Assembly: GCF_937871615.1 (NCBI RefSeq)
Contig: NZ_CALMPA010000012.1
Coordinates: forward strand, 1-64,000
Direction: 5' to 3'
DNA: 64,000 nt
DNA from: an uncultured Sphingomonas sp.
GTDB lineage: Bacteria; Pseudomonadota; Alphaproteobacteria; Sphingomonadales; Sphingomonadaceae
The position numbers were made by a program, and so were the translations under genes. This document shows, in pieces, positions 44,339 through 53,893 of the stretch. Position 1 is the first letter of the stretch; each line of letters opens with the position of its first letter. Under the pieces are notes generated by a model, which was not told the origin of the DNA, did not search any database, and was given only the letters and a program-made list of their open reading frames with translations.

Positions 44339-44598
44339 GCCATTCTCCACGTTCTGGGCACAAGCCGAAGCCCATGCCCGGTTGCATTGCCCCACGCGCC
44401 TTGCGGGCGCATGAGATTGTCCAGCGATGGGGAATGGGAAGCAGACGCATCGCCTGCATGAGCAGGCCGCGGCAGACCGGCGCGGCACGAATGACCAGCC
44501 GGTAAAATCCTGTCCCCGTCTCGGTAGGAAGATTAAGCCGGCTGACCGGCACCTACTGTCTCGGACGGTGCCCGGCGGCACGAAGCTGCCGGACGAGC
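44339..44598 (-). ncRNA. Candidate L10(L12) autoregulatory leader of rplJL
   Basis: The 5' leader of rplJ. On the minus strand GGCACCGTCCGAGACAGTAGGTGCC-like sequence at 44572-44548 (GGCACC/GGTGCC stem enclosing CCGAGACAGTA) resembles the L10-binding region of rplJ leaders. A GCCGG/CCGGC stem and a GCGCC-GCAA-GGCGC hairpin closer to the start follow. Binding of the L10-L12 complex here normally represses translation. The assignment is from pattern memory; a covariance-model scan would settle it. Confidence 0.55.
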
Positions 44599-44603
44599 GC
44601 GGG

Positions 44604-44631
44604 CCATTACAGGCTGCGCGGTGAAAGTCAA
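44604..44631 (-). promoter_or_regulatory. Candidate rplJ promoter
   Basis: On the minus strand TTGACT (44631-44626) and TAATGG (44609-44604), spacer 16 bp. Predicted transcription would start near 44598 and give the ~260-nt leader. It lies between the palindromic repeat at 44655 and the leader structure. Confidence 0.5.
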
Positions 44632-44654
44632 TTGCGGCGGAGGGAAATGACTTT

Positions 44655-44756
44655 CCCCGTCATTCCCGCGCAGGCGGGAATCCGCTCTCGCACGCGCCCC
44701 GGATGGAGCCTTGACGACAGTGCTTATAGATTCCCGCCTGCGCGGGAATGACGGGG
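44655..44756. repeat. REP-like palindromic repeat, copy C
   Basis: CCCCGTCATTCCCGCGCAGG...GAATCC (44655-44683) and its exact reverse complement ending GACGGGG at 44756 flank about 44 bp of unrelated sequence. The outer arms are perfect. It begins 19 bp past the stop of the flavoenzyme gene. The best preserved of the three copies. Confidence 0.9.
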
Positions 44757-44775
44757 ACGACAGGAAAGCGAGGGG

Positions 44776-45945
44776 TTACCGATCCGTCCGCCGCGCGCCC
44801 TCCGCGCGGACCGCCGCCAGCGTGGGATAGCCATTGACCGCCATCAGCAAATCCGCTTCAGCGAGGATCGACTTCAGCACGTGCGCTGCGCCATCCGCGC
44901 CGGCGAGGGCGAGGCCATAGGCATAGGGCCGACCGATCCCCACCGCATCCGCGCCCAGCGCGATCGCTTTGATTACATCGCTGCCCGAACGGATGCCGGA
45001 ATCGAACAGCACTGGCACGCGCCCCTGAACGGCCTCCGCGACCCCCGGCAGCATGTCGATCGCGGCGATCCCGCCATTTGCCTGCCGCCCGCCATGGTTT
45101 GAAACGTAAATGCCGTCCGCGCCGCTATCGAGCGCGCGGCGGGCATCATCGGGGTGGCAGATTCCTTTCAGAACGATCGGTAGCCGCGTGAGCGATTTGA
45201 GCCACGGCAGATCATCCCAGGTCAGCACCTTGCCGAAGGTCCCGCTCCATGTGCCGATCGCGGCCCGCAAATCGTCTTCCGGCGTCTTGACGAGCAATTT
45301 GCGAAATGCGGGGTCGACGAAATAATTGGTCAGCACGTGGCCGCGTAGTTGCGGAAAATTCGATACGTTGAGATCGCGCGGGCGCCATCCCGTCACCCAC
45401 GTATCGAGCGTGACGACGATCGCCTTAGACCCGGCGGCCTCGGCCCGGCTGACGAGGCTTGCCGCGACATCCCTGTCGCGTGGGGTGTAGAGTTGGAAGA
45501 AAGCAGGTGTTTCGCCACATGCGGCGTGCACGTCCTCCAGCGGATCGTTCGACAGGGTGGAGGCGCAGAGCGGCACTCCGCTCGCCGCCGAGGCGCGCGC
45601 GGCGGCGAGATCGCCGTGCTGGTCGGGCGTGACAATGCCGGTGACGCCGATCGGCGCCATGAACAGCGGCGAGGGGAGCTTCTGCCCGAACAATTCGATC
45701 GACAGGTCGCGGTTCGTGCAATCCACCATCATGCGCGGCACCATGCCCCAGTGGCGGAAGGCGCGGGCGTTTTCGTCTTGCGTGAATTCGTCGCCGCAGC
45801 CGCCCTGCACGTAATTGAGCACCGAGGGCGGCATCGCGGCTTCCGCCCGCGCTTTCAGTGTCGCGAAATCCACCGGGAGCGTCGGCTGGATGCCGGTGAG
45901 CCCGGCGCCATAGATCAAATTCTGGAAATCGCCGTAATGCGGCAT
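44776..45945 (-). CDS. FMN-dependent alpha-hydroxy-acid oxidase, lactate 2-monooxygenase-like
   Basis: 389 residues, a TIM-barrel flavoenzyme of the glycolate oxidase/lactate dehydrogenase family. SNHGGRQANGG carries the catalytic His and substrate Arg; LFDSGIRSGSDVIKAIALGADAVGIGRPY binds the FMN phosphate; VLKGI has the flavin Lys. The N terminus (YGDFQNLIYGAGLTGIQPTLPVDF) and the WVTGWRPRDLNVSNFPQLRGH insert resemble mycobacterial lactate 2-monooxygenase more than LldD, suggesting oxidative decarboxylation of lactate or a similar 2-hydroxy acid. The substrate is not proven. It sits between rplJL and a TonB receptor, within the broken ribosomal operon. Confidence 0.88.
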   Translation of the reverse strand: MPHYGDFQNLIYGAGLTGIQPTLPVDFATLKARAEAAMPPSVLNYVQGGCGDEFTQDENARAFRHWGMVPRMMVDCTNRDLSIELFGQKLPSPLFMAPIGVTGIVTPDQHGDLAAARASAASGVPLCASTLSNDPLEDVHAACGETPAFFQLYTPRDRDVAASLVSRAEAAGSKAIVVTLDTWVTGWRPRDLNVSNFPQLRGHVLTNYFVDPAFRKLLVKTPEDDLRAAIGTWSGTFGKVLTWDDLPWLKSLTRLPIVLKGICHPDDARRALDSGADGIYVSNHGGRQANGGIAAIDMLPGVAEAVQGRVPVLFDSGIRSGSDVIKAIALGADAVGIGRPYAYGLALAGADGAAHVLKSILAEADLLMAVNGYPTLAAVRAEGARRTDR

Positions 45946-46009
45946 CCTCGCCTCCGCCTGTCATGCTTGTGCCGGTGTTTTCGGCCAGCATGAGCGGCGG
46001 CGTCAAGGA

Positions 46010-48079
46010 TCACCGCATCCGATAGCGCACGCCCAGCCACAAGGTGCGCGGCGTGGCCCGCTCGACGATATTGTTTCCGCTGATCCCGGCTTCCACCCGC
46101 GCATCGAACGCATTTTCCGCGCGCGCCTCGATCAGCCACGCTCGGTTGAGCGGCACTGTGGCCACGGCGTCCATCGTGGTGGCCGGGCGCAGGCTGCGCG
46201 TATTCTGGTCATCGTCGAATTGCCGCGCGACATAGCGCAGCGTCGCCGCGAGCGACGCGGCGCCCGCGCGCCAGCCGAGCGTGCCGGACACCTGATCGAG
46301 CGGCGTTTGCGCCGGGCGCAGACCGTCGAGCCGCGCCGCCGCGCCCGATGCGACCACGCGCGGATCGACATGCTGCCATGAGGCGCGCGCGCTGAACGGC
46401 CCGATGCGCCAACTGGCGTCCAGTTCCACCCCGGTAGAGGTGATCGCATCGAGATTCTGGCGGATGCGATAGACGCCGCCCGCCGCGACGAAGCCGACGC
46501 CGGGGAAATTGCCCGGCCCGGTGCCGGCGGTGACGTTGGCGATCGCATCGTCGAGCCGGTTGTGGAACACGGTGACCGCGATCGAGGTGGTGGCCGTCGG
46601 CGTGATCGTCAGCCCGCCCTCATATCCCGTCAGCTTCTCCGGGTTCAGCGCGGCATTGGCGGCGGTGGCATCGGCGCCGACGCGGAACGGGCGATAAAGC
46701 TCGTTCAGCGTGGGCAGCCGCCAGCCGCGATAGGCCGCCGCGCGCACGGTGATCGCGTCGATCGGCCGCCAGGCGATGCCCACGCGGCCGGTCGCCTCGC
46801 TCCCGTCGCGGTTCGGGAAGCGCAGGTTGTTGAGCGAGGCGCCGGTCGCCAGCACATGCTCGCTGAGATAGCCGTCGGCGATCCGCCACCAGTCGATCCG
46901 CCCGCCGAGATCGAGCGTCACCCGCCCGAGCCGGGCGCTGCCGTCCGCGAACAGCCCGGCGTTGCGCGTCTCGCCGCCGGCATAACGCTGGCGGGTCGGC
47001 GCGGCGGCGACATAGCTGAACAATTCCTGCGTCCGGCCCGATACCGCGCGCACGTCCGCGCCGAGCCGCAGCGACAGCCCCTCACCGATGGGCGGGGCGA
47101 CTTCCAGCCGCGCGCCGATCCCGGTCGCGGGGGTGTTATACTGGTCGAGCGTTTCGGTCGCGGCGGTACGCGTGGCGTTGATGCTGGCGAAGTTCGAGGC
47201 GAAAGCGCGCGTCTGGAGATAGGCGAGCGCGGACCAGTTCCACGCGCCATGCCCCACCAGCCGCAGGCTGGCGTCCGCGCCCTTGCTTGTGTTGGCGGTG
47301 AAGGCGGTGCCGCGATCGCGCGTGTCGGTGAAGGCGCTGACGTTGGCCTGAAGCTCGGTCGCCGGCGCGATGCCGATCACGCCGCGAAATGCGCCGCTCG
47401 CCTGCTCATAAGGGGCAGGGCGATCGACCGGCCCGCGCGATTCGGCCACTGTCGGCGTGAAGCCGTCGCCGCGCGCATAGCTGCCGGAGATGGTGGCGAA
47501 GCCGCCGTCGCGCACCAGCGCCGCGCTGCCGTCCGCCTCCAGCGAATTGCGGCTGCCATAGGCGACGCCCATCGCGAGCGGGGAAAGCTGATCCGGGGTC
47601 GCGCTATCCATCTCCACCGTGCCGGCGAGCGCGCCCGGCCCGAAATAGCCGCTGCCGCCGCCACGCGTCACGCGGATCCGACCGAGCCGTTCGGGCGCAT
47701 AGGCGGGGAAGGGCACCCAGCCGCCGAACGGATCGGCCTGCGGCACGCCATCGAGGATCAGCAGCGCGCGGCTGGAGGCATTGCCGCCGATGCCGCGCAG
47801 CGAAATGCCCTGGCTGCTCGCATTGGCCGAAGTCGAGTCCGAGCGACGGAATTGCTGGAGCCCCGCTGCATCGCGCAGGATGCTTTCCAGCCGCCCGCTC
47901 GCGTTGTCGGTGATTCGATCCCGGTCGATCGTCACCACATCGAGCGCGCTGTCGCCGACACGGTCATCCAGCCCGCGCCCGGTGACGACAACGTCGGGCT
48001 GCGCAGAGGGTTCGACGGCCTGCGCGATGGCGGGCGACGCGGCGGAGCAGAGCAATGCGATGGCGAGCAAGCGGATCAT
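46010..48079 (-). CDS. TonB-dependent outer-membrane receptor
   Basis: 689 residues, small for the family. The signal is [21 protein letters not shown]. The plug domain has [20 protein letters not shown] (TonB-box region), then [29 protein letters not shown] and [25 protein letters not shown] 22-strand barrel follows, ending [11 protein letters not shown]; the usual terminal aromatic residue is not last. It imports a siderophore, vitamin or other nutrient, not predictable here. Codon use looks native. It lies between rplKA, which ends at its own terminator, and the lactate monooxygenase-like gene, with a 64-bp gap to the latter, so the two may be coexpressed. Confidence 0.93.
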   Translation of the reverse strand: MIRLLAIALLCSAASPAIAQAVEPSAQPDVVVTGRGLDDRVGDSALDVVTIDRDRITDNASGRLESILRDAAGLQQFRRSDSTSANASSQGISLRGIGGNASSRALLILDGVPQADPFGGWVPFPAYAPERLGRIRVTRGGGSGYFGPGALAGTVEMDSATPDQLSPLAMGVAYGSRNSLEADGSAALVRDGGFATISGSYARGDGFTPTVAESRGPVDRPAPYEQASGAFRGVIGIAPATELQANVSAFTDTRDRGTAFTANTSKGADASLRLVGHGAWNWSALAYLQTRAFASNFASINATRTAATETLDQYNTPATGIGARLEVAPPIGEGLSLRLGADVRAVSGRTQELFSYVAAAPTRQRYAGGETRNAGLFADGSARLGRVTLDLGGRIDWWRIADGYLSEHVLATGASLNNLRFPNRDGSEATGRVGIAWRPIDAITVRAAAYRGWRLPTLNELYRPFRVGADATAANAALNPEKLTGYEGGLTITPTATTSIAVTVFHNRLDDAIANVTAGTGPGNFPGVGFVAAGGVYRIRQNLDAITSTGVELDASWRIGPFSARASWQHVDPRVVASGAAARLDGLRPAQTPLDQVSGTLGWRAGAASLAATLRYVARQFDDDQNTRSLRPATTMDAVATVPLNRAWLIEARAENAFDARVEAGISGNNIVERATPRTLWLGVRYRMR

Positions 48080-48140
48080 GCGCGTCCCTTTAGTGGGATA
48101 TCAAACTATTTTAAAGCGCGTAATATCTGCCGCGCACATG

Positions 48141-48166
48141 AAAAGAGCCGGGATTTCTCCCGGCTC
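48141..48166 (-). terminator. Intrinsic terminator of rplKA
   Basis: GAGCCGGGA (48145-48153) pairs with TCCCGGCTC (48158-48166) around TTTC. On the minus strand the stem is followed by TTTTC. It lies about 35 bp past the rplA stop and separates the ribosomal genes from the TonB receptor. Confidence 0.85.
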
Positions 48167-48199
48167 CTTCCCGATATCCGTACAGGAAAGTACGCTGGC

Positions 48200-48892
48200 T
48201 CAGGCGCCGGCGACTTCCGCCACGTCAACCTTGATGCCCGGACCCATCGTCGAGCTGACGGCGATCTTGCGGACATATTTGCCCTTGGCGCCCGACGGCT
48301 TGGCCTTCACCACCGCATCGACCAGCGCGTCGAAGTTGCGGCGCAGATCCTCGGCGGCGAAGCTCGCCTTGCCGATGCCGGAGTGGATGATGCCGGCCTT
48401 TTCGACGCGATATTCCACCTGGCCGCCCTTGGCTGCCTTCACCGCTTCGGCGACGTTCATCGTCACGGTGCCGAGCTTCGGGTTCGGCATCAGGCCCTTG
48501 GGGCCGAGCACCTTGCCGAGACGACCGACGACGCCCATCATGTCCGGGGTCGCGATGCAGCGATCGAAGTCGATCGTGCCGCCCTGAATGGTCTCCATCA
48601 GGTCTTCCGCACCGACGACATCCGCGCCAGCCTCGCGGGCCTCGTCAGCCTTCGCGCCCTTGGCGAACACGCCGACGCGCACCGTCTTGCCGGTGCCGGC
48701 CGGCAGCGTGACGACGCCGCGCACCATCTGGTCGGCATGGCGCGGATCGACGCCGAGGTTCAGCGCGATCTCGATCGTTTCGTCGAACTTCGAGGTGGCA
48801 TTGGCCTTGGCCAGTGCGATCGCCTCATCGACGCCGTGCAGCTTCTCGCTGTCGACCTGGTTCGCCTTCTGCTTCTTGGTCAGCTTCGCCAT
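48200..48892 (-). CDS. rplA: 50S ribosomal protein L1
   Basis: 230 residues, builds the mobile L1 stalk. Family blocks: [63 protein letters not shown] and [20 protein letters not shown], read in order. It follows rplK with 2 bp between stop and start, so translation is coupled. L1 usually represses its own operon by binding the rplK leader. A terminator follows, so rplJL is not cotranscribed. Confidence 0.97.
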   Translation of the reverse strand: MAKLTKKQKANQVDSEKLHGVDEAIALAKANATSKFDETIEIALNLGVDPRHADQMVRGVVTLPAGTGKTVRVGVFAKGAKADEAREAGADVVGAEDLMETIQGGTIDFDRCIATPDMMGVVGRLGKVLGPKGLMPNPKLGTVTMNVAEAVKAAKGGQVEYRVEKAGIIHSGIGKASFAAEDLRRNFDALVDAVVKAKPSGAKGKYVRKIAVSSTMGPGIKVDVAEVAGA

Positions 48893-48894
48893 GT

Positions 48895-49326
48895 TCAGCC
48901 CTCCACCACTTCGAGGCCCATGGCCCGCGCGCTGCCTTCGATGATCCGGGTTGCGGATTCGAGATCGGTCGCGTTCAGATCCTTCATCTTGGTCTGCGCG
49001 ATTTCCGAAAGCTGCGAACGCTTGATCTTGCCCGCGCTCACCTTGCCCGGCTCCTTCGAGCCGGACTTCAGGTTCATCGCCTTCTTGATGAGGAAGGTCG
49101 CCGGCGGGGTCTTCGTCTCGAACGAGAATGAGCGATCCGCATAGACGGTGATGATCGTGGGCAGCGGCGCGCCCTTTTCCATGTCCTGCGTCTGGGCGTT
49201 GAACGCCTTGCAGAATTCCATGATGTTCACGCCACGCTGACCGAGCGCCGGGCCGATCGGGGGCGAGGGGTTTGCGGCGCCGGCGGGCACCTGCAACTTG
49301 ATATAGCCGGTAATCTTCTTTGCCAT
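48895..49326 (-). CDS. rplK: 50S ribosomal protein L11
   Basis: 143 residues, part of the GTPase-associated centre that contacts 23S rRNA and L10. It begins [23 protein letters not shown], followed by [23 protein letters not shown] and the Pro-rich hinge. It is the first gene of a two-gene rplKA operon. Neither nusG nor secE is upstream; instead a CAP-domain lipoprotein gene on the same strand lies 162 bp away. A good promoter candidate sits at 49451-49479. Confidence 0.97.
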   Translation of the reverse strand: MAKKITGYIKLQVPAGAANPSPPIGPALGQRGVNIMEFCKAFNAQTQDMEKGAPLPTIITVYADRSFSFETKTPPATFLIKKAMNLKSGSKEPGKVSAGKIKRSQLSEIAQTKMKDLNATDLESATRIIEGSARAMGLEVVEG

Positions 49327-49450
49327 GTCACTCTCTCAATCCGGTCGGCTCGTGGGCGAAGCCACGCGGCGACCTGGTTTCAAGTTTAGCGGTTCGATCG
49401 GGCATTCGCCCTCCCGCAAGCATTCCCACGCTATCGCGGGGAAGCTGGCG

Positions 49451-49479
49451 CCGTTAGCCGAAACGGCGCGGCCTTGCAA
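49451..49479 (-). promoter_or_regulatory. Candidate rplK promoter
   Basis: On the minus strand TTGCAA (49479-49474), 17-bp spacer, TAACGG (49456-49451). This gives a ~120-nt leader, which contains a GGGCGAATGCCC palindrome and is the place where L1 would bind. Confidence 0.4.
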
Positions 49480-49488
49480 CCGCGCGGA

Positions 49489-50490
49489 TCAGATGACGCG
49501 GAAGCTGTAGCTGTAGCTCGATTGCGGCGCGCCGCTCACGCCGTTGATTCTCACGGTATAGGAAACGCCGGCCTGAAGCCCGGTGACGCGCCACTGAAGG
49601 CTGTTGGGCACGCCATAGCCCTGATTGTCGATGGCGATGTCGGTAACGGTCATCGGGCCGGACGGGCCGGTGACGGTGATCGTCGCGCTGGCGAAGCTGA
49701 CGCTCTGATTCGCCCAAGAACTGGTGGGATCGGCGATCGCGGTGAACGACAGATAGTTCGACAGCCCGAAATAACGCTGCGGATAATCGCCATAAGGATA
49801 AGCGACGAACGGCGGCACGCCGCCCGGCACCGGCGGATCGCTCTTGAATTTGAACACGCGCATTGATGCCGCGCTGGCCCGCGTCCCGTCCGGCAGGACC
49901 ACCGCGACGCGGCCATAGGATGTCTTGCCCAGGAACGGACTCAGGATCCACCGGCGATGGCCGATGTCGGCGGACCCGCCTTCGGTCAGCCATAGCCCGA
50001 GATAATCGTCCTCGCTGTGGAACGGCAGGCTCGTGCCCCAGCCGCCGACGAGATTGCTCGATCCCGCGCCGCTCGCCCCGCTCGCGCTATAGCAGCGCCA
50101 GTTCGTATCCGGCTCATGGCTGAGTTGCTTCGCCAGCACCATCATCAGCGATGAATCCGCTTCCTGCCCGTCCTCGTCATCCGAATAGGTCACGGCGGGA
50201 AGATTGTGCAGCGCGCGAATGCCGTTGAGCCTGTTGAGGAAATCCTGCTTCACCGATGCCTTGAGCGTGCCGGATGTGCAGGCGGAGACATTGGGCGGTA
50301 CATCATAAAGCGCGGCGGCGAGGCCGGCCCAGCTATTCGATGCGGTCGGTGTCGCGGTTGGCGTCGGCGATGGCGTTGCGATCGGAGGCGCGATGCCGCT
50401 TCCCGCCGATCCGCCGCCATCCGATCCGCCACAGCCGGTGACGAGAATCGCGACGGCCAAAGCGGCAAGGGAGCGGGGCGGGATTCGCAT
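49489..50490 (-). CDS. CAP (SCP/PR-1)-domain lipoprotein
   Basis: 333 residues. The lipoprotein signal is MRIPPRSLAALAVAILVTGC, then a Gly/Ser and (Pro-Ser/Thr)n linker. The CAP domain (about residues 85-220) shows FLNRLNGIRALHNLPAVTYSDD, LAKQLSHEPDTNWRCYS and GSADIGHRRWILSPFLGKTSYGRVAV, where HRRW is characteristic of bacterial CAP proteins. A C-terminal beta domain (YTVRINGVSG) follows, perhaps fibronectin-like. Role unknown; CAP proteins are extracytoplasmic and may bind lipids. It precedes rplK on the same strand with a promoter between, so they are not expected to be cotranscribed. Confidence 0.85.
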   Translation of the reverse strand: MRIPPRSLAALAVAILVTGCGGSDGGGSAGSGIAPPIATPSPTPTATPTASNSWAGLAAALYDVPPNVSACTSGTLKASVKQDFLNRLNGIRALHNLPAVTYSDDEDGQEADSSLMMVLAKQLSHEPDTNWRCYSASGASGAGSSNLVGGWGTSLPFHSEDDYLGLWLTEGGSADIGHRRWILSPFLGKTSYGRVAVVLPDGTRASAASMRVFKFKSDPPVPGGVPPFVAYPYGDYPQRYFGLSNYLSFTAIADPTSSWANQSVSFASATITVTGPSGPMTVTDIAIDNQGYGVPNSLQWRVTGLQAGVSYTVRINGVSGAPQSSYSYSFRVI

Positions 50491-50608
50491 GGCCTGCCCC
50501 TAACCGGAAAACTCCTGCGAATTCGCAAAAAATATTGCGGCGGCGGGTGGCAACGTCGCTTCCAGCCCGCCGCCGCCGGAATATCAGCGCATTATCTCGC
50601 CACCCGCT

Positions 50609-51394
50609 TCACGCGAACAGCGCGACCGACTGCATCTGCTCCGCCACCATCTCGCCGCTCGCGTTCCAGATCCCCATCTGCTGCGAGGAACTGCCCGAGC
50701 GGGCATAATCGGCGTTGGAGCGCAGCAGCCACCAACCGTCCTCGGTTGAAGGCGAGGGGCCGAGCAGGTTCAATATCCATGTCATCGAACTCATCGGCAC
50801 ATTGCGCCCGATCAGGCGCAGCGCGGCGGGCGGGAGGCAATCGCCGACCGCGATCAGTTCGACCATCGGATCAAGCCCCTCGCGCTCGTTGAGCCGGGTC
50901 CAGCGCAGCCATTCCGCGGGCTGAAGACCAGGCCCCTCGCGCCGATCGACGAATTCGAAGTTGCGGGTGAAGGATACGTGAGCGTTGCCCCTGAACGTCG
51001 TGTCGCCGGGGCCGGGGCGGGGAAAATCGGGCAGAACGGTGGTTTGATAATCCACTTCGCTTTCGATCGCGCGCATGAAAACGAAGGTGCAGCGCAGGCC
51101 GAGGCCCGCCTCGCTCTCGATATCGGCCTGGATGAACGCGGCGTTCTTGCCGCGCCGCAGCCGGTGCGTCGTCACCAGGATCGGGCCGGAGAGCGGGCCG
51201 ATGAACGAAACCTGCGCCGAACGCAGCGGAGGCAGATTTTCATCGGACTGCATCGCGCAATGCAGCGCGATTGCCGCTGAAACGCCGCCATAAGCGGTGC
51301 GGCCCTGCAACCAGTCGTCGGGGATCGTCCCACGCCAGCCGATGCCTTCGGCAAGTGGCTCCAGCGCGTCGAGTATCTGCTTCAGGCTTGTCAT
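50609..51394 (-). CDS. Acyl-CoA thioesterase (TesB-like double hot-dog)
   Basis: 261 residues made of two hot-dog domains. The first carries WLQGRTAYGGVSAAIALHCAM (typical of thioesterase-superfamily TesB-like proteins) and the second ends RSNADYARSGSSSQQMGIWNASGEMVAEQMQSVALF. It hydrolyses acyl-CoA thioesters; chain length is unknown. The start overlaps the stop of the acyl-CoA ligase by ATGA, so the two are coupled and probably act on the same acyl-CoA pool. Belongs to the lipid catabolic region that extends to the end of the window. Confidence 0.87.
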   Translation of the reverse strand: MTSLKQILDALEPLAEGIGWRGTIPDDWLQGRTAYGGVSAAIALHCAMQSDENLPPLRSAQVSFIGPLSGPILVTTHRLRRGKNAAFIQADIESEAGLGLRCTFVFMRAIESEVDYQTTVLPDFPRPGPGDTTFRGNAHVSFTRNFEFVDRREGPGLQPAEWLRWTRLNEREGLDPMVELIAVGDCLPPAALRLIGRNVPMSSMTWILNLLGPSPSTEDGWWLLRSNADYARSGSSSQQMGIWNASGEMVAEQMQSVALFA

Positions 51395-52923
51395 GCGAAC
51401 TCCCCCGCCGCGAGGCGATCCCGCAACTCGCGCTTCAAAACCTTACCGATCGCGCTGCGCGGCAATTCGCGCGCGCCGAACAGCGCGGACAGCCGCTGCG
51501 TCTTGCCCAGTCGTGCATTCGCCCATTGGCGGATGTCTTCCGCGCTATCGGTCGCATCGGCGCGCGGCACATAGAAACCAACCGGCGTTTCGCCCCATTC
51601 CTCGCTTGGCACACCGACCACGGTGCAGTCCGCCACAGCCCGGTGCGTGGCCAGCACGGCCTCCAGATCCGATGGATAGATATTGAACCCGCCGGAGATA
51701 ATCATGTCCTTCTTGCGGTCCATGAGCGTCAGGAAGCCGTCCTCGTCGAACCGCCCCACGTCGCCGTGCCGCAGCCAGCGATCGCCGTTTCCGTCGAACC
51801 ATTCGGCATCCCGCGTCGCCTGTTCGCGGCGGTGATAGCCGTTCATCATCGCGGGCGAGCGACCGACGATCTCGCCGATGCCGCCGGGGGGCACTTCGTT
51901 GCCCTCGTCATCCAGCAGCTTCGCTTCATGCCCCGGAAGCAGGCGGCCCACCGTGTGAAGCTTGTCCGGAAACTCGTCCGCCACCAGCGCGAAGGATGCG
52001 CCGCCCTCCGTCATGCCGTAATATTCCACCAGCTTGCCCGGCCAGCGCGCGATCACGTCGCGCTTCAGTTCGGCCTTGAACGGCGCCGAGGTGCAGGTCT
52101 TGAAGCGGAAGGCGGAAAGATCGAAGCGATCGAAATCAGCCAGCGCCATGATCCGCTGATATTGCACGGGCACCAGCATCGTGTGCGTCGCGCGATATTC
52201 CTCGGCCAGTTCGAGGAAGCGGCGCGCCTCGAACTTCTTCATCAGCACGACGCTGCCGCCCCATGCCAGCGTTGGCAGGAAGCTGACGAGCGTGGTGTTC
52301 GAATAGAGCGGGGTGGAAAGCAACGTCACCGCCGAGCCGAACCCGGCGGCCGCATTGCGCGAGAAATGCTGCCAGCGCATCGCATGGCTCTGGACGATGC
52401 CCTTGGGCAGCCCGGTGGTGCCCGACGAATAGATGATGTTGAAGCCGTCGTCCGGCGCGATTTCCACCGGGGCGGGCGTGGCGCCTTCCGGGGCGAGCCA
52501 GTCGTCCAGCGCCTCCAGCGGCACGACGCGCGCGGCGAGCGACTGATCTTTCAGCGCCTCGGCATTGGCGGCGTCGAGAAAAACGAGGTTCGCGCCGCTG
52601 TCCGCCACCATGCCCGCGATCTGCTCCGGCGTGGCGGAGGGCTGGATCGGCGCGGCGATGCTGCCCGCGCGCAACGCGCCAAGGAACACGATCGCCTGCC
52701 GGACGGACGGATAGGAAACCATCGCCACTGCCTGACGTTGCGCGGTGCCGTCGCGTTGCAGCGCGGCGGCCACGCGATCCATCGCACGATCCAGTTCGGC
52801 ATAGCTGACCCGCGAATCCTCGTCGGCGATGGCGAGCTTTTCCGGCTGGGTGGTCGCATGGCGGCGGATGAGGTCGGGCAGGAGCCCGAACGGCTCGGCG
52901 AGCATCGCGGCGGCGTCGATCAT
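51391..52923 (-). CDS. Acyl-CoA synthetase / AMP-dependent ligase (ANL superfamily)
   Basis: 510 residues. The P-loop is IIYSSGTTGLPKG; YGMTEGG is the second core motif; the hinge is GDVGRFDEDGFLTLMDRKKDMIISGG; and the C-terminal catalytic Lys is in AIGKVLKREL. It activates a carboxylic acid to an acyl-adenylate and then to the CoA thioester. Substrate not predictable, though the neighbouring thioesterase and dehydrogenases suggest a fatty or isoprenoid-like acid. I use the ATG at 52923; a TTG six bases earlier is possible. Divergent from an SDR gene with a 71-bp shared upstream region. Confidence 0.93.
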   Translation of the reverse strand: MIDAAAMLAEPFGLLPDLIRRHATTQPEKLAIADEDSRVSYAELDRAMDRVAAALQRDGTAQRQAVAMVSYPSVRQAIVFLGALRAGSIAAPIQPSATPEQIAGMVADSGANLVFLDAANAEALKDQSLAARVVPLEALDDWLAPEGATPAPVEIAPDDGFNIIYSSGTTGLPKGIVQSHAMRWQHFSRNAAAGFGSAVTLLSTPLYSNTTLVSFLPTLAWGGSVVLMKKFEARRFLELAEEYRATHTMLVPVQYQRIMALADFDRFDLSAFRFKTCTSAPFKAELKRDVIARWPGKLVEYYGMTEGGASFALVADEFPDKLHTVGRLLPGHEAKLLDDEGNEVPPGGIGEIVGRSPAMMNGYHRREQATRDAEWFDGNGDRWLRHGDVGRFDEDGFLTLMDRKKDMIISGGFNIYPSDLEAVLATHRAVADCTVVGVPSEEWGETPVGFYVPRADATDSAEDIRQWANARLGKTQRLSALFGARELPRSAIGKVLKRELRDRLAAGEFA

Positions 52924-52994
52924 GGACAACGGCGCTAGGCGATGCGATCGCCGAATGCCATACGCGATTTTCGAAAAAGCATCAGGAGGGATGG

Positions 52995-53783
52995 ATGAAG
53001 GGCTCGGTAGCGATCGTGACCGGCGGTGGCACGGGGATCGGCGCGGCGGTGGTGCGGCGACTCGCGCGGCGCGGGGTGGCCTGCGTCATCAACTACGCCC
53101 ACAGCCGCGCCGAGGCGGAGGCGCTAGCAGTTGAGGTGGGGGTGGGCGCGATCGCGGTTCAGGCCGATATCACCGAGGACGCCACGTGCCGCGCGCTCGT
53201 CACGACCGCGCTGGAACGGTTCGGGCGCGTCGATTTCCTCGTCAACAACGCGGGGCGCACCAAGCATATGGCGCATGAGCGGCTCGACGGGCTGGAGGCG
53301 GAGGATTTCATCGACATCTATCGCCTCAACACGATCGCCGCCTTCCAGATGACGCGCGCGGGCGCCGCGGCGCTGGGCGAAAGCCCGCACGGCGCGGTGG
53401 TCAACGTCGCCTCGGTCGCGGGGCTTCACGGGATCGGCTCGTCGATCGCCTATGCCGCGTCGAAAGGCGCGATGATTACAATGACGCAGAGCCTCGCACG
53501 GGTGTTGGCGCCGAACATCCGGGTGAACGCCGTGGCGCCCGGCTATGTCGGCACCGGCTGGTTCGAAAAGGCGCTGGGGGCAGAGGGCAAGGCCGCGCTC
53601 GACACGCGCATCGCGGGGATGACCCCGATGGCGATGGCCCCGCAGGCGGAAGATATCGCCGGCCCGATCGAGATGCTGCTAGACCCCGCCGCCCGCGCGA
53701 TCACCGGCGAGGTGTGGCGGGTGGACGCGGGCGCACACCTCGACGTGGGGCTGAGCCGCCGACCGGGGCGGGAGATGGGGTGA
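52995..53783 (+). CDS. SDR-family NAD(P)-dependent oxidoreductase
   Basis: 262 residues. The cofactor motif is TGGGTGIGAAV (classical SDR TGxxxGxG), then NNAG, and the catalytic triad is Ser in NVASVAG, Tyr and Lys in YAASKGA. The closing pattern AITGEVWRVDAGAHLDVGL is typical of FabG-like enzymes. It probably oxidises or reduces a hydroxyacyl or alcohol intermediate of the nearby acyl-CoA pathway. AGGAGG lies 5 nt before the ATG, an excellent ribosome site. Divergent from the acyl-CoA ligase gene. Confidence 0.94.
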   Translation: MKGSVAIVTGGGTGIGAAVVRRLARRGVACVINYAHSRAEAEALAVEVGVGAIAVQADITEDATCRALVTTALERFGRVDFLVNNAGRTKHMAHERLDGLEAEDFIDIYRLNTIAAFQMTRAGAAALGESPHGAVVNVASVAGLHGIGSSIAYAASKGAMITMTQSLARVLAPNIRVNAVAPGYVGTGWFEKALGAEGKAALDTRIAGMTPMAMAPQAEDIAGPIEMLLDPAARAITGEVWRVDAGAHLDVGLSRRPGREMG

Positions 53784-53893
53784 GCGCGGCGGGTTGCGCG
53801 CCGGATTGTGGGCGTGACTGTGACGGGGATTGGGTGAATTCTTGCCTGTCTCTTTCCACGTGTGCATCGTGATCTCGGGCCATTCGCGAGAGC

